64,000 nt of DNA from Flavihumibacter rivuli (GTDB lineage Bacteria; Bacteroidota; Bacteroidia; Chitinophagales; Chitinophagaceae): NCBI RefSeq assembly GCF_018595685.2, contig NZ_CP092334.1, positions 4,058,001 to 4,122,000 of the forward strand. Direction: 5' to 3'. Both the position numbers and the translations under genes were made by a program. Positions 44,724 through 54,084 of the stretch are shown one piece after another; the first letter of the stretch is position 1; each line of letters opens with the position of its first letter. Below the pieces are notes generated by a model. It was not told the origin of the DNA. It saw only the letters and a program-made list of their open reading frames with translations, and did no database searches.

Positions 44724-46133
44724 TTACTGGTTGCGCTTCACCAATTGGGCTACAAGGTCAGCTTCGGTGCAAACCTTATTTCCCACATAAACGGTACCCT
44801 TCATTTCGCAAATACCTCTCCTGATCGGGGCGGCCAGTTCCATTTTCAGGATCATGGTATCACCGGGAACAACTTTCTGCTTGAATTTGCAGTTGTCGAT
44901 CTTCAGGAAATAAGTGTCGTATTCTCCACCGCTCATGGCATTGATGGCCAGGATGCCGCCTGTTTGGGCCAAGGCTTCGATCTGGAGTACACCGGGCATT
45001 ACCGGGTTGCCGGGGAAATGGCCAACAAAGAATTGCTCGTTGAAGGTCACATTCTTGATGCCTACAATATGCTTATCGGTCAGCTCAATGATCTTGTCCA
45101 CCAGCAGGAAGGGGTAGCGGTGCGGCAGGGTCTTTTCGATCTGTTGGGTAGTGAAGATCGGTGGTTGGTTTGGATCATAAACAGGCACATCTTTCAGGTG
45201 TTTGTTCTTCTTGATGTACTGCTTGATCTTACGTGCAAACTCAACGTTGGTGCTATGCCCGGGGCGATTGGCAATGATCTTGCCTTTGATGGGATAGCCG
45301 ATCAGGGCCAGGTCTCCCACGATATCCAGAAGTTTGTGGCGGGCTGGCTCATTGGGGAACCTTAACTCCAGGTTATTCAGGAATCCTTCATGCTTTACTT
45401 CGATCTTGTCGCGGCCAAATGCCTTCGCAAGGCGTTGCATTTCAGCGTCGGTAACCGGTTTGTCCACCACCACGATAGCGTTGTTGATGTCACCACCCTT
45501 GATCAGGTTGTGCTCCAGCAACATTTCGAGTTCATGGAGGAAAACGAAGGTCCTGCTCATGGCTATTTCCTCAACAAAATGCTTCATGCTCTTTAACTGG
45601 GCATGCTGTGTTCCGAGGACAGGGGAATTAAAGTCAATGAGGGTGGTAATGCAATATTCAGGCGCAGGCATCACCACCATTTCTACCCGCTTTACTTCAT
45701 CGTAATGATAGATATTCTGATCAATGGTATACCAGGCCTTGGTGGCGTCCTGTTCAATTACGCCCACCTCCTGGATCATCTCTACAAAAGGCTGGGAACT
45801 GCCATCCATGATGGGGGTCTCCGGGCCATTGATCTCGATAAGGCAGTTGTCTACCCCTGTTCCAACCAGGGCAGCAAGAACGTGTTCAATGGTGCTTACC
45901 CTGGCCCCATTATCCTCGATGGTGGTTCCTCTTGAAGTATCCACTACCAGGTCACAATCCGCTTTGATATAGGGTTGGCCGGGGAGGTCTATGCGTTGGA
46001 ATTGAATACCGAAACCCGGGTTGGCCGGGCGGAAGGTCATATCCACCTTTACACCAGTATGCAAACCAGTGCCGGAAATGCCGATCTCTGCGCCTAAGGT
46101 ATGTTGCTTATCAGGGTTGAATTTTGCATCCAT
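44724..46133 (-). CDS. lpxC: Bifunctional LpxC deacetylase / FabZ dehydratase
   Basis: This protein of about 469 residues fuses two enzymes, as is usual in Bacteroidota. The N-terminal LpxC (about 1-300) is the zinc deacetylase committing to lipid A: zinc ligands in STIEHVLAAL and RHKLLDIVGDLALIG, catalytic His in RPGHSTNVEF. The C-terminal FabZ (about 320-469) is the 3-hydroxyacyl-ACP dehydratase: LPHRYPFLLVD, then GHFPGNPVMPGVLQIEALAQ. ATG at 46133 is chosen; ATG at 46142 is the alternative. A TATCTTTG element at 46152-46159 may add an internal promoter within the operon. Confidence 0.96.
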   Translation of the reverse strand: MDAKFNPDKQHTLGAEIGISGTGLHTGVKVDMTFRPANPGFGIQFQRIDLPGQPYIKADCDLVVDTSRGTTIEDNGARVSTIEHVLAALVGTGVDNCLIEINGPETPIMDGSSQPFVEMIQEVGVIEQDATKAWYTIDQNIYHYDEVKRVEMVVMPAPEYCITTLIDFNSPVLGTQHAQLKSMKHFVEEIAMSRTFVFLHELEMLLEHNLIKGGDINNAIVVVDKPVTDAEMQRLAKAFGRDKIEVKHEGFLNNLELRFPNEPARHKLLDIVGDLALIGYPIKGKIIANRPGHSTNVEFARKIKQYIKKNKHLKDVPVYDPNQPPIFTTQQIEKTLPHRYPFLLVDKIIELTDKHIVGIKNVTFNEQFFVGHFPGNPVMPGVLQIEALAQTGGILAINAMSGGEYDTYFLKIDNCKFKQKVVPGDTMILKMELAAPIRRGICEMKGTVYVGNKVCTEADLVAQLVKRNQ

Positions 46134-46151
46134 GCTTTTCATCTTGAGCGG

Positions 46152-46159
46152 CAAAGATA
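46152..46159 (-). promoter_or_regulatory. Candidate internal -7 element before lpxC/fabZ
   Basis: TATCTTTG on the minus strand matches TAnnTTTG. It lies 18 bases before the ATG at 46133 and 9 before the one at 46142, favouring the downstream start if used. Confidence 0.35.
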
Positions 46160-46190
46160 GCAAAGCGCAGGCAGTTTGCTTCCGGATATG

Positions 46191-47237
46191 TTAAACCTTC
46201 TCAGCCAGTAATTGCTTCACCAGGGTTTCCAGTTCCTTGATCCTGCGCTCCATGTCAGGCAGGTTGCGGCTTACAGCCTGGCTGCGCAGTGCACTGGTAT
46301 AATCAAATGCCGGTGAACCGGTAACGGCAGTATTGGGGTTTTTGATGGATTTACTCACACCGCTTTGCGCATTGATCTTACTGCCATCGGCAATGGTGAT
46401 ATGGCCAACGATTCCCGCCTGGCCACCGATCATGACATTGTTGCCGATCTTTGTACTTCCGCTTACGCCAGCCTGCGCGGCAATAACAGTATTATGGCCA
46501 ACCTCCACATTGTGGGCTACCTGGATCAGGTTGTCCAGTTTGGCTCCCGCCTTGATAATGGTTGATCCGATAGTGGCACGGTCAATAGTAGCATTGGCTC
46601 CGATCTCTACATGGTCCTCAATGACCACATTGCCGATCTGGGGCACTTTCTGGAAGCTGCCATCTGCCTGGGGCGCAAAACCGAAACCATCACCCCCGAT
46701 CACTGTACCGGCGTGGATGGTAATACTCCTTCCCAACACGCAGTCGTGGTAAATCTTCACACCGGGGTGGATGATGGTATTATCGCCAATGGTAACATTG
46801 TTGCCAATATAGCTGTTGGGGAAGATCTTTACATTGTTCCCAATGGTGACCTGCTCGCCAATGTAGGCGAATGCCCCAATATACACCCCTTCGCCAATTT
46901 TGGCAGTAGGGGAAATATAGGCGGGCTGCTGTATGCCAACCAATTGTTGGGTCTTCAGTTCCTGGTATTTGCTTAGTAAAGTGGCAAAGGCGGTATAGGC
47001 GTCCTTAACCCTGATCAGGGTTGCATCAACAGGTTGTTTGAGTTCCAGGTTGTCGTTGATGATGATCACAGAAGCCTTTGTGGTATATAGGTGTTCCTCG
47101 TATTTAGGATTGGCAAGGAAGGAAAGCTGACCCTCACGGGCTTCTTCTATTTTCCCAAAAGCACTGACAGTCCTATCTGTATTTCCCTCTACTTTCCCGT
47201 TGATCAGTAGTGCAATTTGCGCCGCACTGAATTGCAT
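46191..47237 (-). CDS. lpxD: UDP-3-O-acylglucosamine N-acyltransferase LpxD
   Basis: This 348-residue enzyme adds the N-linked hydroxyacyl chain in lipid A synthesis. It has an N-terminal uridine-binding domain (1-100, FSAAQIALLINGKVEG, then LSFLANPKYE), a hexapeptide beta-helix with the catalytic His in VAHNVEVGHNTVI, and a C-terminal coiled helix (ERRIKELETLVKQLLAE). ATG at 47237 is chosen as it opens the uridine-binding domain. It starts 11 bases after the HD hydrolase gene. Confidence 0.97.
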   Translation of the reverse strand: MQFSAAQIALLINGKVEGNTDRTVSAFGKIEEAREGQLSFLANPKYEEHLYTTKASVIIINDNLELKQPVDATLIRVKDAYTAFATLLSKYQELKTQQLVGIQQPAYISPTAKIGEGVYIGAFAYIGEQVTIGNNVKIFPNSYIGNNVTIGDNTIIHPGVKIYHDCVLGRSITIHAGTVIGGDGFGFAPQADGSFQKVPQIGNVVIEDHVEIGANATIDRATIGSTIIKAGAKLDNLIQVAHNVEVGHNTVIAAQAGVSGSTKIGNNVMIGGQAGIVGHITIADGSKINAQSGVSKSIKNPNTAVTGSPAFDYTSALRSQAVSRNLPDMERRIKELETLVKQLLAEKV

Positions 47238-47248
47238 AAATAATGATT

Positions 47249-48502
47249 TTATAGCTGGTTTGGTGTGCCAAAGAAATCCGGTATACTGGCCGGATTCAGG
47301 TAGCAAAAGTAATATTTTTTAACAGGGTGGGCTAAATTGTGCTGGATAAGCGCATTGTCCACTTTGGATATGTCTTTTACTTCGCCTGACTTAAAAAGAA
47401 TATTTATTTTCTCGTCAGATGGATCGTAGGTGGTATTGCTGGCATCGCCTGTAAAAACAAGGTAGGCTGCTTCTTCCGGGGAAATACCGGTCTTTTCTTC
47501 AAGGCCTACCTTCATGCTGTTGAGGAGTTCAGCGTCAGTTGGGTCTGAATCCAGCCTTACTTTCAATAAGCGGCGGTCCATCAGCATACTGCATAAGGCC
47601 GATAATACCCTGTCGGGGTGTAAGGTCCAGTTTTTGATGGCGGCCATCACATCGGCATCGTCCAATCGACAGAACTGGTCAAGGTGTTGTGATATATCCA
47701 GCTTCCCTTTTTGCTGGAGGAAGAAGTCCAGCGCCTGGGTAGGAGCGTTAACAGCAATGCCTTTGCGGATTAGTTCCTTCGCCCTGCTGATGATCTTGAC
47801 CAGCATTTGTTCAGCGCAAAGGACGGTTTTGTGGAGGTATACCTGCCAGTACATCAGGCGCCTTGAGACCAGGAATTTTTCTATGGAGAAAATTGCTTTT
47901 TCTTCTACCATCAGCTCGCCATCATGAACGGTAAGCATTTTAAGGATACGGTCATAGCCAATGACCCCTTCTGCCACACCGGTGAAAAAGCTATCCCTTG
48001 ACAAGTAGTCCATTCGGTCCACATCCAGCTGGCCGGAGATCAGCTGGTGTAGGAAGGGTTTGTGGTAGTCGTTGCGGAATATCCTGATGGCCAGCTCCAA
48101 TTGTCCACCCAACTGCTTGTTGAGGTGTTCCATGATGAGCAGGGAGATGCTTTCATGGTGCACGCCTTCGATCAGGCGGTGCTCCAATGCATGGGAGAAT
48201 GGCCCATGGCCGATATCATGTAACAGGATGGCGATCCTGGCGGCTACTTCCTCTTCCTGGCTGATGGCCACACCCTTGCTCTTCAGTTCCGCAAGGGCAT
48301 TCCCCATCAGGTGATAGGCTCCCAGGGCATGGTGCAGACGACTATGCACGGCACCGGGATAAACCAGGTGGGCAAAGGCCATTTGCTGGATCCGTCGCAG
48401 GCGTTGGAAATAGGGGTGGGCGATCACCTCAAAAACAAGCGGGTGATCTATGGTGATAAATCCATATACCGGGTCATTCACTATCTTTCTCATCAATGGC
48501 AT
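47249..48502 (-). CDS. HD-domain metal-dependent phosphohydrolase
   Basis: This 417-residue protein of the dGTPase-like HD superfamily shows HSRLHHALGAYHL, the HD pair in LLHDIGHGPFSHALEH, and a later Asp in LDVDRMDYLSRDSFF. Substrates of this subgroup are mostly unknown; some members hydrolyse nucleotides. It is first in the lipid A operon and divergent from porX, a conserved arrangement in the phylum. ATG at 48493 (MRKIVNDPVYGFI) is an alternative start three codons later. Confidence 0.9.
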   Translation of the reverse strand: MPLMRKIVNDPVYGFITIDHPLVFEVIAHPYFQRLRRIQQMAFAHLVYPGAVHSRLHHALGAYHLMGNALAELKSKGVAISQEEEVAARIAILLHDIGHGPFSHALEHRLIEGVHHESISLLIMEHLNKQLGGQLELAIRIFRNDYHKPFLHQLISGQLDVDRMDYLSRDSFFTGVAEGVIGYDRILKMLTVHDGELMVEEKAIFSIEKFLVSRRLMYWQVYLHKTVLCAEQMLVKIISRAKELIRKGIAVNAPTQALDFFLQQKGKLDISQHLDQFCRLDDADVMAAIKNWTLHPDRVLSALCSMLMDRRLLKVRLDSDPTDAELLNSMKVGLEEKTGISPEEAAYLVFTGDASNTTYDPSDEKINILFKSGEVKDISKVDNALIQHNLAHPVKKYYFCYLNPASIPDFFGTPNQL

Positions 48503-48544
48503 CAGGACGTGGCGGTTTTGTTAAAATGATAAAAATCAAGTGGA

Positions 48545-48580
48545 CAAAAGTACGAAGGCAAAACAGATAAATTACATTTG
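48545..48580. promoter_or_regulatory. Divergent promoters for the lipid A operon and porX
   Basis: TACTTTTG on the minus strand (48552-48545) faces the HD-lpx operon, and TACATTTG on the + strand (48573-48580) faces porX. Both match TAnnTTTG and are 20 bases apart, so polymerases bound at the two would compete. Confidence 0.5.
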
Positions 48581-48675
48581 GAAAAGGCGCTGCCGTCCGG
48601 TTTCCTGAAAAGGGTTTTTTACTCATGGAATTGCCGGCTGGTGGGACTACAACGCTAATCAACAAACCAACAAGC

Positions 48676-50235
48676 ATGGCATTGGCTACAATCTTATGGG
48701 TAGATGACGAAATGGAAAGCCTGCAGTCGCAGAAAATGTTCCTGGAGAATAAGGGCTATGTGGTGAATACCCTTTCGAATGGATTTGATGCATTGGACTA
48801 TATCAGGGAAAACCTGGTTGATGTAGTGCTGCTGGATGAAAGCATGCCGGGAATAACCGGCCTTGAAACCCTTGCCAAGATCAAGGAGATCAACCAGCAG
48901 ATCCCGGTGGTCCTGATCACGAAGAATGAAACGGAAAACCTGATGGATGACGCCATCGGATCCCAGATAAGCGATTACCTGATCAAACCTGTAAACCCTA
49001 ACCAGGTGCTGCTGAGCCTGAAAAAGATACTGGACAATAAGCGGCTGGTGGCCGAGAAGACCACCCATGCGTACCAGCAACAGTTTCGGAACCTCTTCAT
49101 GGCCCTGAACAGTAACCCCGATTTTAATGAGTGGATGGATATTTACAAGAAGCTGGTGTATTGGGAGCTGGAAATGGAGAAGAGCGATAGCCCCGAAATG
49201 CAGGAAGTGCTGAACAGCCAGAAGCAAGAAGCCAATACAGAGTTCTTTAAGTTCGTTTCTAAGAATTATGCCTCCTGGGTAAACCCCAGATCTTCAGAGG
49301 CTCCCATTATGAGCCATAATCTGTTTCGGTTTAAGGTCCTGCCCCATATCCAGAAAGGGGTGCCCACTTTCTTCGTGGTGATCGATAACCTTCGTTTCGA
49401 CCAGTGGCGCGCCATCCAGCCGATCTTTGCGGAACATTTCAGGGTACTGGAAGAGGATACTTTTTACAGTATCCTGCCTACCGCTACCCAATATTGCCGT
49501 AATGCCATTTTTGCGGGCCTGTTGCCGATCGATATTGAGAAGCAATTCCCAGTGCAATGGAAGAATGATGATGAGGAAGGAGGAAAGAATCTCTATGAGG
49601 AGGAGTTCTTCAAGGCACAGCTCAAAAGGCTGAACCGACAGGATATCAGGTATACCTATACCAAGGTGCTGAACCACCAGGCGGGTACTGACCTGGTGAA
49701 CAATATCCATAACCTGTTGGGTAATGACCTGAATGTGATCGTTTACAATTTTGTCGATATGCTCAGTCATGCGCGTACTGAAATGGAAGTGCTGAAAGAG
49801 CTGGCAAGTGACGAAATGAGCTACCGGAGCATTACGGCCAGCTGGTTCGAACACTCCCCCCTGCACCAGGCATTGAAAAGGATTGCAGATAAGAAGTTCA
49901 ACCTCATACTGGCTACCGACCATGGCAGTGTACGGGTGAAAACCCCGCATAAAGTGGTTGGGGATAAGCAAACCACCACCAACCTTCGGTATAAGCATGG
50001 CCGGAACCTGAATTACGAACCCAGGGATGTGTTGGCTTTCAGGGACCCAAGGGAGGCCGGTCTGCCTGTACCGTCCGTGAACTCCTCTTTTATTTTTGCC
50101 AGGGAGGACGGTTACCTCTGTTACCCCAACAACTATAACCATTACGCCAACTATTACCGGAACAGCTTCCAGCACGGAGGGGTGAGCCTCGAGGAAATGA
50201 TCGTGCCGGTGATCAAAATGGTCAGTAAGGCCTGA
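48676..50235 (+). CDS. porX: PorX: response regulator with PglZ/alkaline phosphatase-like domain (type IX secretion)
   Basis: This 519-residue regulator controls type IX secretion and gliding in Bacteroidota. The receiver domain (1-120) has acidic pocket Asp10/Asp11 and phospho-acceptor Asp54 (VVLLDESMPG). A helical linker (about 130-205) is followed by a PglZ-type metal-dependent phosphodiesterase domain: VVIDNLRFDQW, the PTATQYCRNA active-site segment and LATDHGSVRV. Published work on PorX shows zinc-dependent cleavage of oligonucleotides. ATG at 48676 gives the canonical MALATILWVDDE start. The kinase PorY is not in this window. Confidence 0.96.
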   Translation: MALATILWVDDEMESLQSQKMFLENKGYVVNTLSNGFDALDYIRENLVDVVLLDESMPGITGLETLAKIKEINQQIPVVLITKNETENLMDDAIGSQISDYLIKPVNPNQVLLSLKKILDNKRLVAEKTTHAYQQQFRNLFMALNSNPDFNEWMDIYKKLVYWELEMEKSDSPEMQEVLNSQKQEANTEFFKFVSKNYASWVNPRSSEAPIMSHNLFRFKVLPHIQKGVPTFFVVIDNLRFDQWRAIQPIFAEHFRVLEEDTFYSILPTATQYCRNAIFAGLLPIDIEKQFPVQWKNDDEEGGKNLYEEEFFKAQLKRLNRQDIRYTYTKVLNHQAGTDLVNNIHNLLGNDLNVIVYNFVDMLSHARTEMEVLKELASDEMSYRSITASWFEHSPLHQALKRIADKKFNLILATDHGSVRVKTPHKVVGDKQTTTNLRYKHGRNLNYEPRDVLAFRDPREAGLPVPSVNSSFIFAREDGYLCYPNNYNHYANYYRNSFQHGGVSLEEMIVPVIKMVSKA

Positions 50236-50348
50236 TGTAAGGGCCGGCTGATGTGGAAAATTGGTGGGGAACAGGACTGCAGCAGCCCCCTGCAAGCCTT
50301 AATTTTGCTGCAAGGAATGGTTGAAGCTGGATCCCTTAAGGAAAAGAT

Positions 50349-50648
50349 ATGAAATATACCCAGGCAACTCTTAATAAGATAGAACAGGTGCTGGAAGAGG
50401 CCTCTTACATAGTGCGCTATGAAAGGGGGACATTCCAAAGTGGCTATTGCATTCTTGAACAGAAGAAGGTGGTCGTATTGAATAAATTCCTTCAGTTGGA
50501 AGGGCGCATCAATACACTGCTGGATATCATTCCCCAACTGAATGTGAATCCTGAGGAGCTTTCACCCGAGGCCCGTAAGACGTATGAAGATATATTGGCC
50601 AGGGCCGCCAGCGCCAACCAGGAAAGCAGTAATGAGCAAGCCGGCTGA
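50349..50648 (+). CDS. Small conserved soluble protein of unknown function
   Basis: This 99-residue protein appears alpha-helical with a central beta hairpin (YIVRYERGTFQSGYCILEQKKVVVLNKFL) and an acidic, Ala/Ser-rich tail. I recognise the pattern only as a hypothetical protein shared among Bacteroidota. It lies between porX and an MBL-fold hydrolase on the same strand, 44 bases from the latter, so co-transcription is likely. Confidence 0.75.
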   Translation: MKYTQATLNKIEQVLEEASYIVRYERGTFQSGYCILEQKKVVVLNKFLQLEGRINTLLDIIPQLNVNPEELSPEARKTYEDILARAASANQESSNEQAG

Positions 50649-50692
50649 TTGCTGCCTGTGGATGATTTATACCAAAGCCGGTCATTTCAATC

Positions 50693-51475
50693 ATGTTAAA
50701 AACACCCCCACTCTCCATTACTTTCCTGGGCACCGGTACCAGTAGCGGGGTTCCGATGATCGGCTGCGAATGTGAGGTTTGTGCTTCCACTGATAGGCGG
50801 GATAATCGTTTGCGATCGAGCATACTTGTTCGTTCAGACAAAACAACCCTGGTGGTGGATTCCACTCCTGATTTCCGCTACCAGATGCTCAGGGAGAAAG
50901 TAAAACACCTCGATGCCATAATTTTCACGCACCCCCATAAGGACCATATAGCTGGCCTGGATGACGTCAGGGCTTTCAACTTCTTTTCCCGCCAGCCAAT
51001 GCAGGTCTACGCGAATGAAATGACGCAGACCACTATTATCAGGGAGTTCCCCTATGCATTTGCTGAGACCAAGTACCCGGGTGTCCCGGAGATCCACATG
51101 AATGCGATCGACACTGAGCCTTTTTGGGTGGGCGATATCCCTGTACAGCCGGTATTGGTCTGGCATCTTAGAATGCCTGTATTAGGTTTCCGATTTGGGA
51201 ACTTCACTTACATTACTGATGCCAACCGGATAGACACAGAGGAAATGGAAAAGATCAAGGGTAGCACCCATCTTGTTTTGAACGCATTGAGGCACGAAAA
51301 ACATATTTCCCATTTTACCCTTGGGGAAGCTATTGAACTGGCACAGGAGCTTGAGGTTCCCCATGCCTACTTCACCCATATCAGCCACCAACTTGGCCGT
51401 CACCAGGACATCGACGAGGGACTGCCCGTAGGCATGCAACTTGCCTATGATGGGCTCACCCTTCAGATTCCCTAA
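50693..51475 (+). CDS. Metallo-beta-lactamase-fold hydrolase (PhnP-like)
   Basis: This 260-residue MBL-fold phosphodiesterase-type enzyme has a metal site HPHKDHIAGLDD, an N-terminal FLGTGTSSGVP strand-loop, and CECEVC, a cysteine cluster as in PhnP-type proteins that bind an extra zinc. YITDAN and the C-terminal HISHQLGRH supply further ligands. The substrate is unknown; PhnP hydrolyses cyclic phosphate esters. It is probably co-transcribed with the 99-residue gene before it. Confidence 0.9.
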   Translation: MLKTPPLSITFLGTGTSSGVPMIGCECEVCASTDRRDNRLRSSILVRSDKTTLVVDSTPDFRYQMLREKVKHLDAIIFTHPHKDHIAGLDDVRAFNFFSRQPMQVYANEMTQTTIIREFPYAFAETKYPGVPEIHMNAIDTEPFWVGDIPVQPVLVWHLRMPVLGFRFGNFTYITDANRIDTEEMEKIKGSTHLVLNALRHEKHISHFTLGEAIELAQELEVPHAYFTHISHQLGRHQDIDEGLPVGMQLAYDGLTLQIP

Positions 51476-51525
51476 TACCGTTAAAGAACGATTGTTGGAA
51501 ACCATGCTTCTGCTTAGCTTGAAAG

Positions 51526-52500
51526 ATGAAGCAGCAAGATTGGAAGCGCCTGTTGGCAGATTATTTTCATTTCAATGCCAGGGAAAGACTGGCTGTTTTA
51601 GTATTGCTCCTGTTGTTAATAGTGGTTTTTGCCCTTCCCCGCTTTCTTCCCGTGAATGATACAGTTTCAGCACCTGTCGTGCAGGATAGTCTTGTGTTAA
51701 GCCTGATGCAACAAAAAATGGAGGAGGAAAGCGGGCTGCCAAGGGGAACTGTCAGGTCATGGTCAATCTCAGGTGCTGGGGAGGGCCGGGAAAATGCATC
51801 TCCAGCCAGGAGGCTTGATCTGTTTTATTTCGACCCTAACACCCTTGACCAGGCGGGCTGGCTACGGTTGGGCCTGAAGGAAAGGACAGTTGCCACCATC
51901 ATGAAGTTCAGGGAGAAAGGGGGAAAGTTTCGGCAGCCGGGAGATATCCGGAAGATATATGGACTGGATGAGGCATTGGCCAACCAGTTCATTCCCTATG
52001 TCAGGATTGCTGCAAGGGATAGCGGTAAGAAGGCTTTCATGGACAAACCTGGTGAAATGTATCCCAGGATTGAATATAGGAATCCAGGTAAAAGGGCCCT
52101 GGTCATCGAGATCAATGGTGCGGATTCAACTCAATGGGAAGCTTTGCCTGGGATTGGGGCAAGGTTGGCAATGCGGATCATCCGTTATAGGGAGAAATTG
52201 GGGGGCTTTCATTCGGTAGAACAGGTGGCGGAGACCTATGGGTTGAAGGATTCTGTATTCCAGCAGGTCAAATCAATGTTGCGCTGCGACCCGGTGCAGT
52301 TGAAAGTATTGAATATCAATACAGGTAGTGTAGAGGAGTTGCGTCAACACCCTTACATTGGCTGGAACCTTGCCAATGCCATCGTGCAGTACCGAAAGCA
52401 GCATGGGTTATTTGCCGGACCGGGTGACCTGAAGGGAATCCATAGTATGGATGAGGATCTTATAAAAAAGTTGGGGCCCTACCTGAACTTTGCTAACTAA
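51526..52500 (+). CDS. Membrane-anchored helix-hairpin-helix (ComEA-like) protein
   Basis: This 324-residue protein has one membrane helix (about 20-40, RERLAVLVLLLLLIVVF) and then three helix-hairpin-helix units: around 105-160 (GLKERTVATIMKFREKGGKF), 195-245 (LPGIGARLAMRIIRYREKLGGF) and 265-320 (NINTGSVEELRQHPYIGWNLA). Such units bind DNA non-specifically, and ComEA uses them in DNA uptake. The orientation places the repeats in the periplasm. Start ATG at 51526 is supported by the basic N-terminus. Confidence 0.88.
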   Translation: MKQQDWKRLLADYFHFNARERLAVLVLLLLLIVVFALPRFLPVNDTVSAPVVQDSLVLSLMQQKMEEESGLPRGTVRSWSISGAGEGRENASPARRLDLFYFDPNTLDQAGWLRLGLKERTVATIMKFREKGGKFRQPGDIRKIYGLDEALANQFIPYVRIAARDSGKKAFMDKPGEMYPRIEYRNPGKRALVIEINGADSTQWEALPGIGARLAMRIIRYREKLGGFHSVEQVAETYGLKDSVFQQVKSMLRCDPVQLKVLNINTGSVEELRQHPYIGWNLANAIVQYRKQHGLFAGPGDLKGIHSMDEDLIKKLGPYLNFAN

Positions 52501-52512
52501 CGATTGTTAGTT
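52495..52512 (+). terminator. Hairpin at the end of the helix-hairpin-helix gene
   Basis: AACTAAC-GATT-GTTAGTT, a perfect 7-bp stem, includes the stop codon. The tail is only weakly T-rich, so termination strength is uncertain. Confidence 0.4.
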
Positions 52513-52610
52513 TACGTTAAAATATATTATCTTGCCCCGACTTCCCGTTAAGGGAAAGGTTATCAGCAGGGTGATGGAAATAATAGCCTGAATTCAAGAT
52601 TGAACAGCTT

Positions 52611-53753
52611 ATGAACTTTGAAACAAATGAATTGACAGAACAGGTGGCGCAGATGGCGAGGGATTTCGCCCGTCAACATATCCAGCCACATGTAATGGAA
52701 TGGGATGAAAGCCAGGAATTCCCCATTCACGTATTCAAGGAAATGGGAAAATTGGGGCTCATGGGTGTTTTGGTGCCTGAGCGCTACGGCGGTGCCGGAC
52801 TGGGCTATTTCGAATATGTTGCGGTGATCCAGGAAATTGCTAAGGTATGTGGGTCCATTGGATTGAGCCTGGCAGCGCATAATTCCCTTTGTACCGGCCA
52901 TATCCTCGCATTTGGAAATGAGGAACAAAAGGGTAAATACCTTCCTAAACTGGCCACGGCTGAGTGGTTGGGGGCTTGGGGTTTGACCGAACCCAATACC
53001 GGAAGTGATGCAGGAAATATGAAGACCACTGCTGTCCGTGATGGTGACCATTGGGTGTTGAATGGCACCAAATGTTGGATCACCCATGGGAAAAGCGGTG
53101 ATGTAGCTGTAGTGATTGCCAGGACAGGCGAGCCAAGGGCAAAGAATAATGCCACAGCTTTTATCGTAGAGAAGGGAACACCTGGTTTCAGTGCAGGTAA
53201 AAAGGAGAATAAATTGGGGATGAGGGCCAGCGAAACTGCTGAAATGATCTTTGATAACTGCAGGACACCGGATGCCAACAGGCTGGGTGAAATCGGTGAC
53301 GGCTTCAAGCAGTCCATGAAGATCCTGGATGGCGGACGCATATCCATTGCCGCATTGTCATTGGGTATAGCTAAAGGGGCTTATGAAGCTGCAGTTAAAT
53401 ATTCGAAGGAACGTTACCAGTTTGACCAGCCTATCGCGAATTTCCAGGGCATTGCATTTAAGCTGGCAGATATGGCTACCGAGATATTGGCAGCTGAACT
53501 GTTGACCAACCAGGCTGCCGACCTGAAGAATAAGGGAATGAAGATGACCATGGAGGCCGCAATGGCCAAGTATTATGCCAGTGAGGTTGCCGTGAAGGTT
53601 TCCAACGAAGCAGTACAGGTGTTCGGGGGGTATGGGTATACCAAGGATTTTCCTGTTGAGAAATACTACCGTGACAGTAAATTATGTACAATAGGTGAAG
53701 GTACTTCAGAGATCCAGAAATTGGTGATCTCAAGGGAAGTGCTTCACGGGTAA
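52611..53753 (+). CDS. Acyl-CoA dehydrogenase
   Basis: This 380-residue FAD enzyme introduces the first double bond in fatty-acyl or branched-chain acyl-CoA degradation. Family signatures are [29 protein letters not shown] and the C-terminal [19 protein letters not shown], whose Glu in GEGTSEI corresponds to the catalytic base of MCAD-type enzymes. Short-chain or isovaleryl-type specificity is likely, but chain length cannot be read. It is a single-gene unit. Confidence 0.95.
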   Translation: MNFETNELTEQVAQMARDFARQHIQPHVMEWDESQEFPIHVFKEMGKLGLMGVLVPERYGGAGLGYFEYVAVIQEIAKVCGSIGLSLAAHNSLCTGHILAFGNEEQKGKYLPKLATAEWLGAWGLTEPNTGSDAGNMKTTAVRDGDHWVLNGTKCWITHGKSGDVAVVIARTGEPRAKNNATAFIVEKGTPGFSAGKKENKLGMRASETAEMIFDNCRTPDANRLGEIGDGFKQSMKILDGGRISIAALSLGIAKGAYEAAVKYSKERYQFDQPIANFQGIAFKLADMATEILAAELLTNQAADLKNKGMKMTMEAAMAKYYASEVAVKVSNEAVQVFGGYGYTKDFPVEKYYRDSKLCTIGEGTSEIQKLVISREVLHG

Positions 53754-53782
53754 ACTGAAGTTTTGGTTGCTTGCTAATAAAA

Positions 53783-53810
53783 AAGAATCCCCCGGTCTCG
53801 GGGGATTCTT
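53783..53810 (-). terminator. Terminator after the 59-aa gene
   Basis: AAGAATCCCCCG and CGGGGGATTCTT are perfect 12-base arms with loop GTCT. On the minus strand a run of T follows; the + strand side lacks one, so it mainly serves the minus-strand small gene. Confidence 0.85.
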
Positions 53811-53833
53811 GCTATAAGTTTAGTTCGAAAGCA

Positions 53834-54013
53834 TCAATCGAGATAGTCGTCCTGCTCCTGGTCCTTTGGTCCATACTTGTCAAACAAGCGGTCGATGGCG
53901 CCACCAAAAATGGGGAACTTCTCCTTTGCAAAATTCTTGATGATCTCAACGGCCTTGTAGGCCTGGGCTTCAGTTAATCCTTCTGCCATCAGCTTATCGA
54001 TCAATTCTTTCAT
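53834..54013 (-). CDS. Small acidic helical protein (59 aa)
   Basis: This is a short frame of 59 codons plus stop, starting at ATG 54013 (MKELIDKLMAEGLTEAQAYKA). It is predicted helical, with a UBA-like or CUE-like helix pattern in the first 30 residues (LMAEGLTEAQAYKAVEIIKNF), then EKFPIFGGAIDRLF and an acidic tail DQEQDDYLD. It ends close to a strong terminator and starts 71 bases after clpX on the same strand, so it may be read through from clpX. Function unknown. Confidence 0.7.
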   Translation of the reverse strand: MKELIDKLMAEGLTEAQAYKAVEIIKNFAKEKFPIFGGAIDRLFDKYGPKDQEQDDYLD

Positions 54014-54084
54014 TTATTTTTCGTTTACGCTTTTCCGTTATTCTCCCTGGGGATTGATTACCCTGGATCATCTGTCGTTTTTTA

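Noticed and set aside
49294..50295. Long open frame antisense to porX (333 codons)
   Set aside because: It lies fully opposite a well-recognised gene. Its translation is rich in His, Gln and Val without domain character, typical of a shadow frame.
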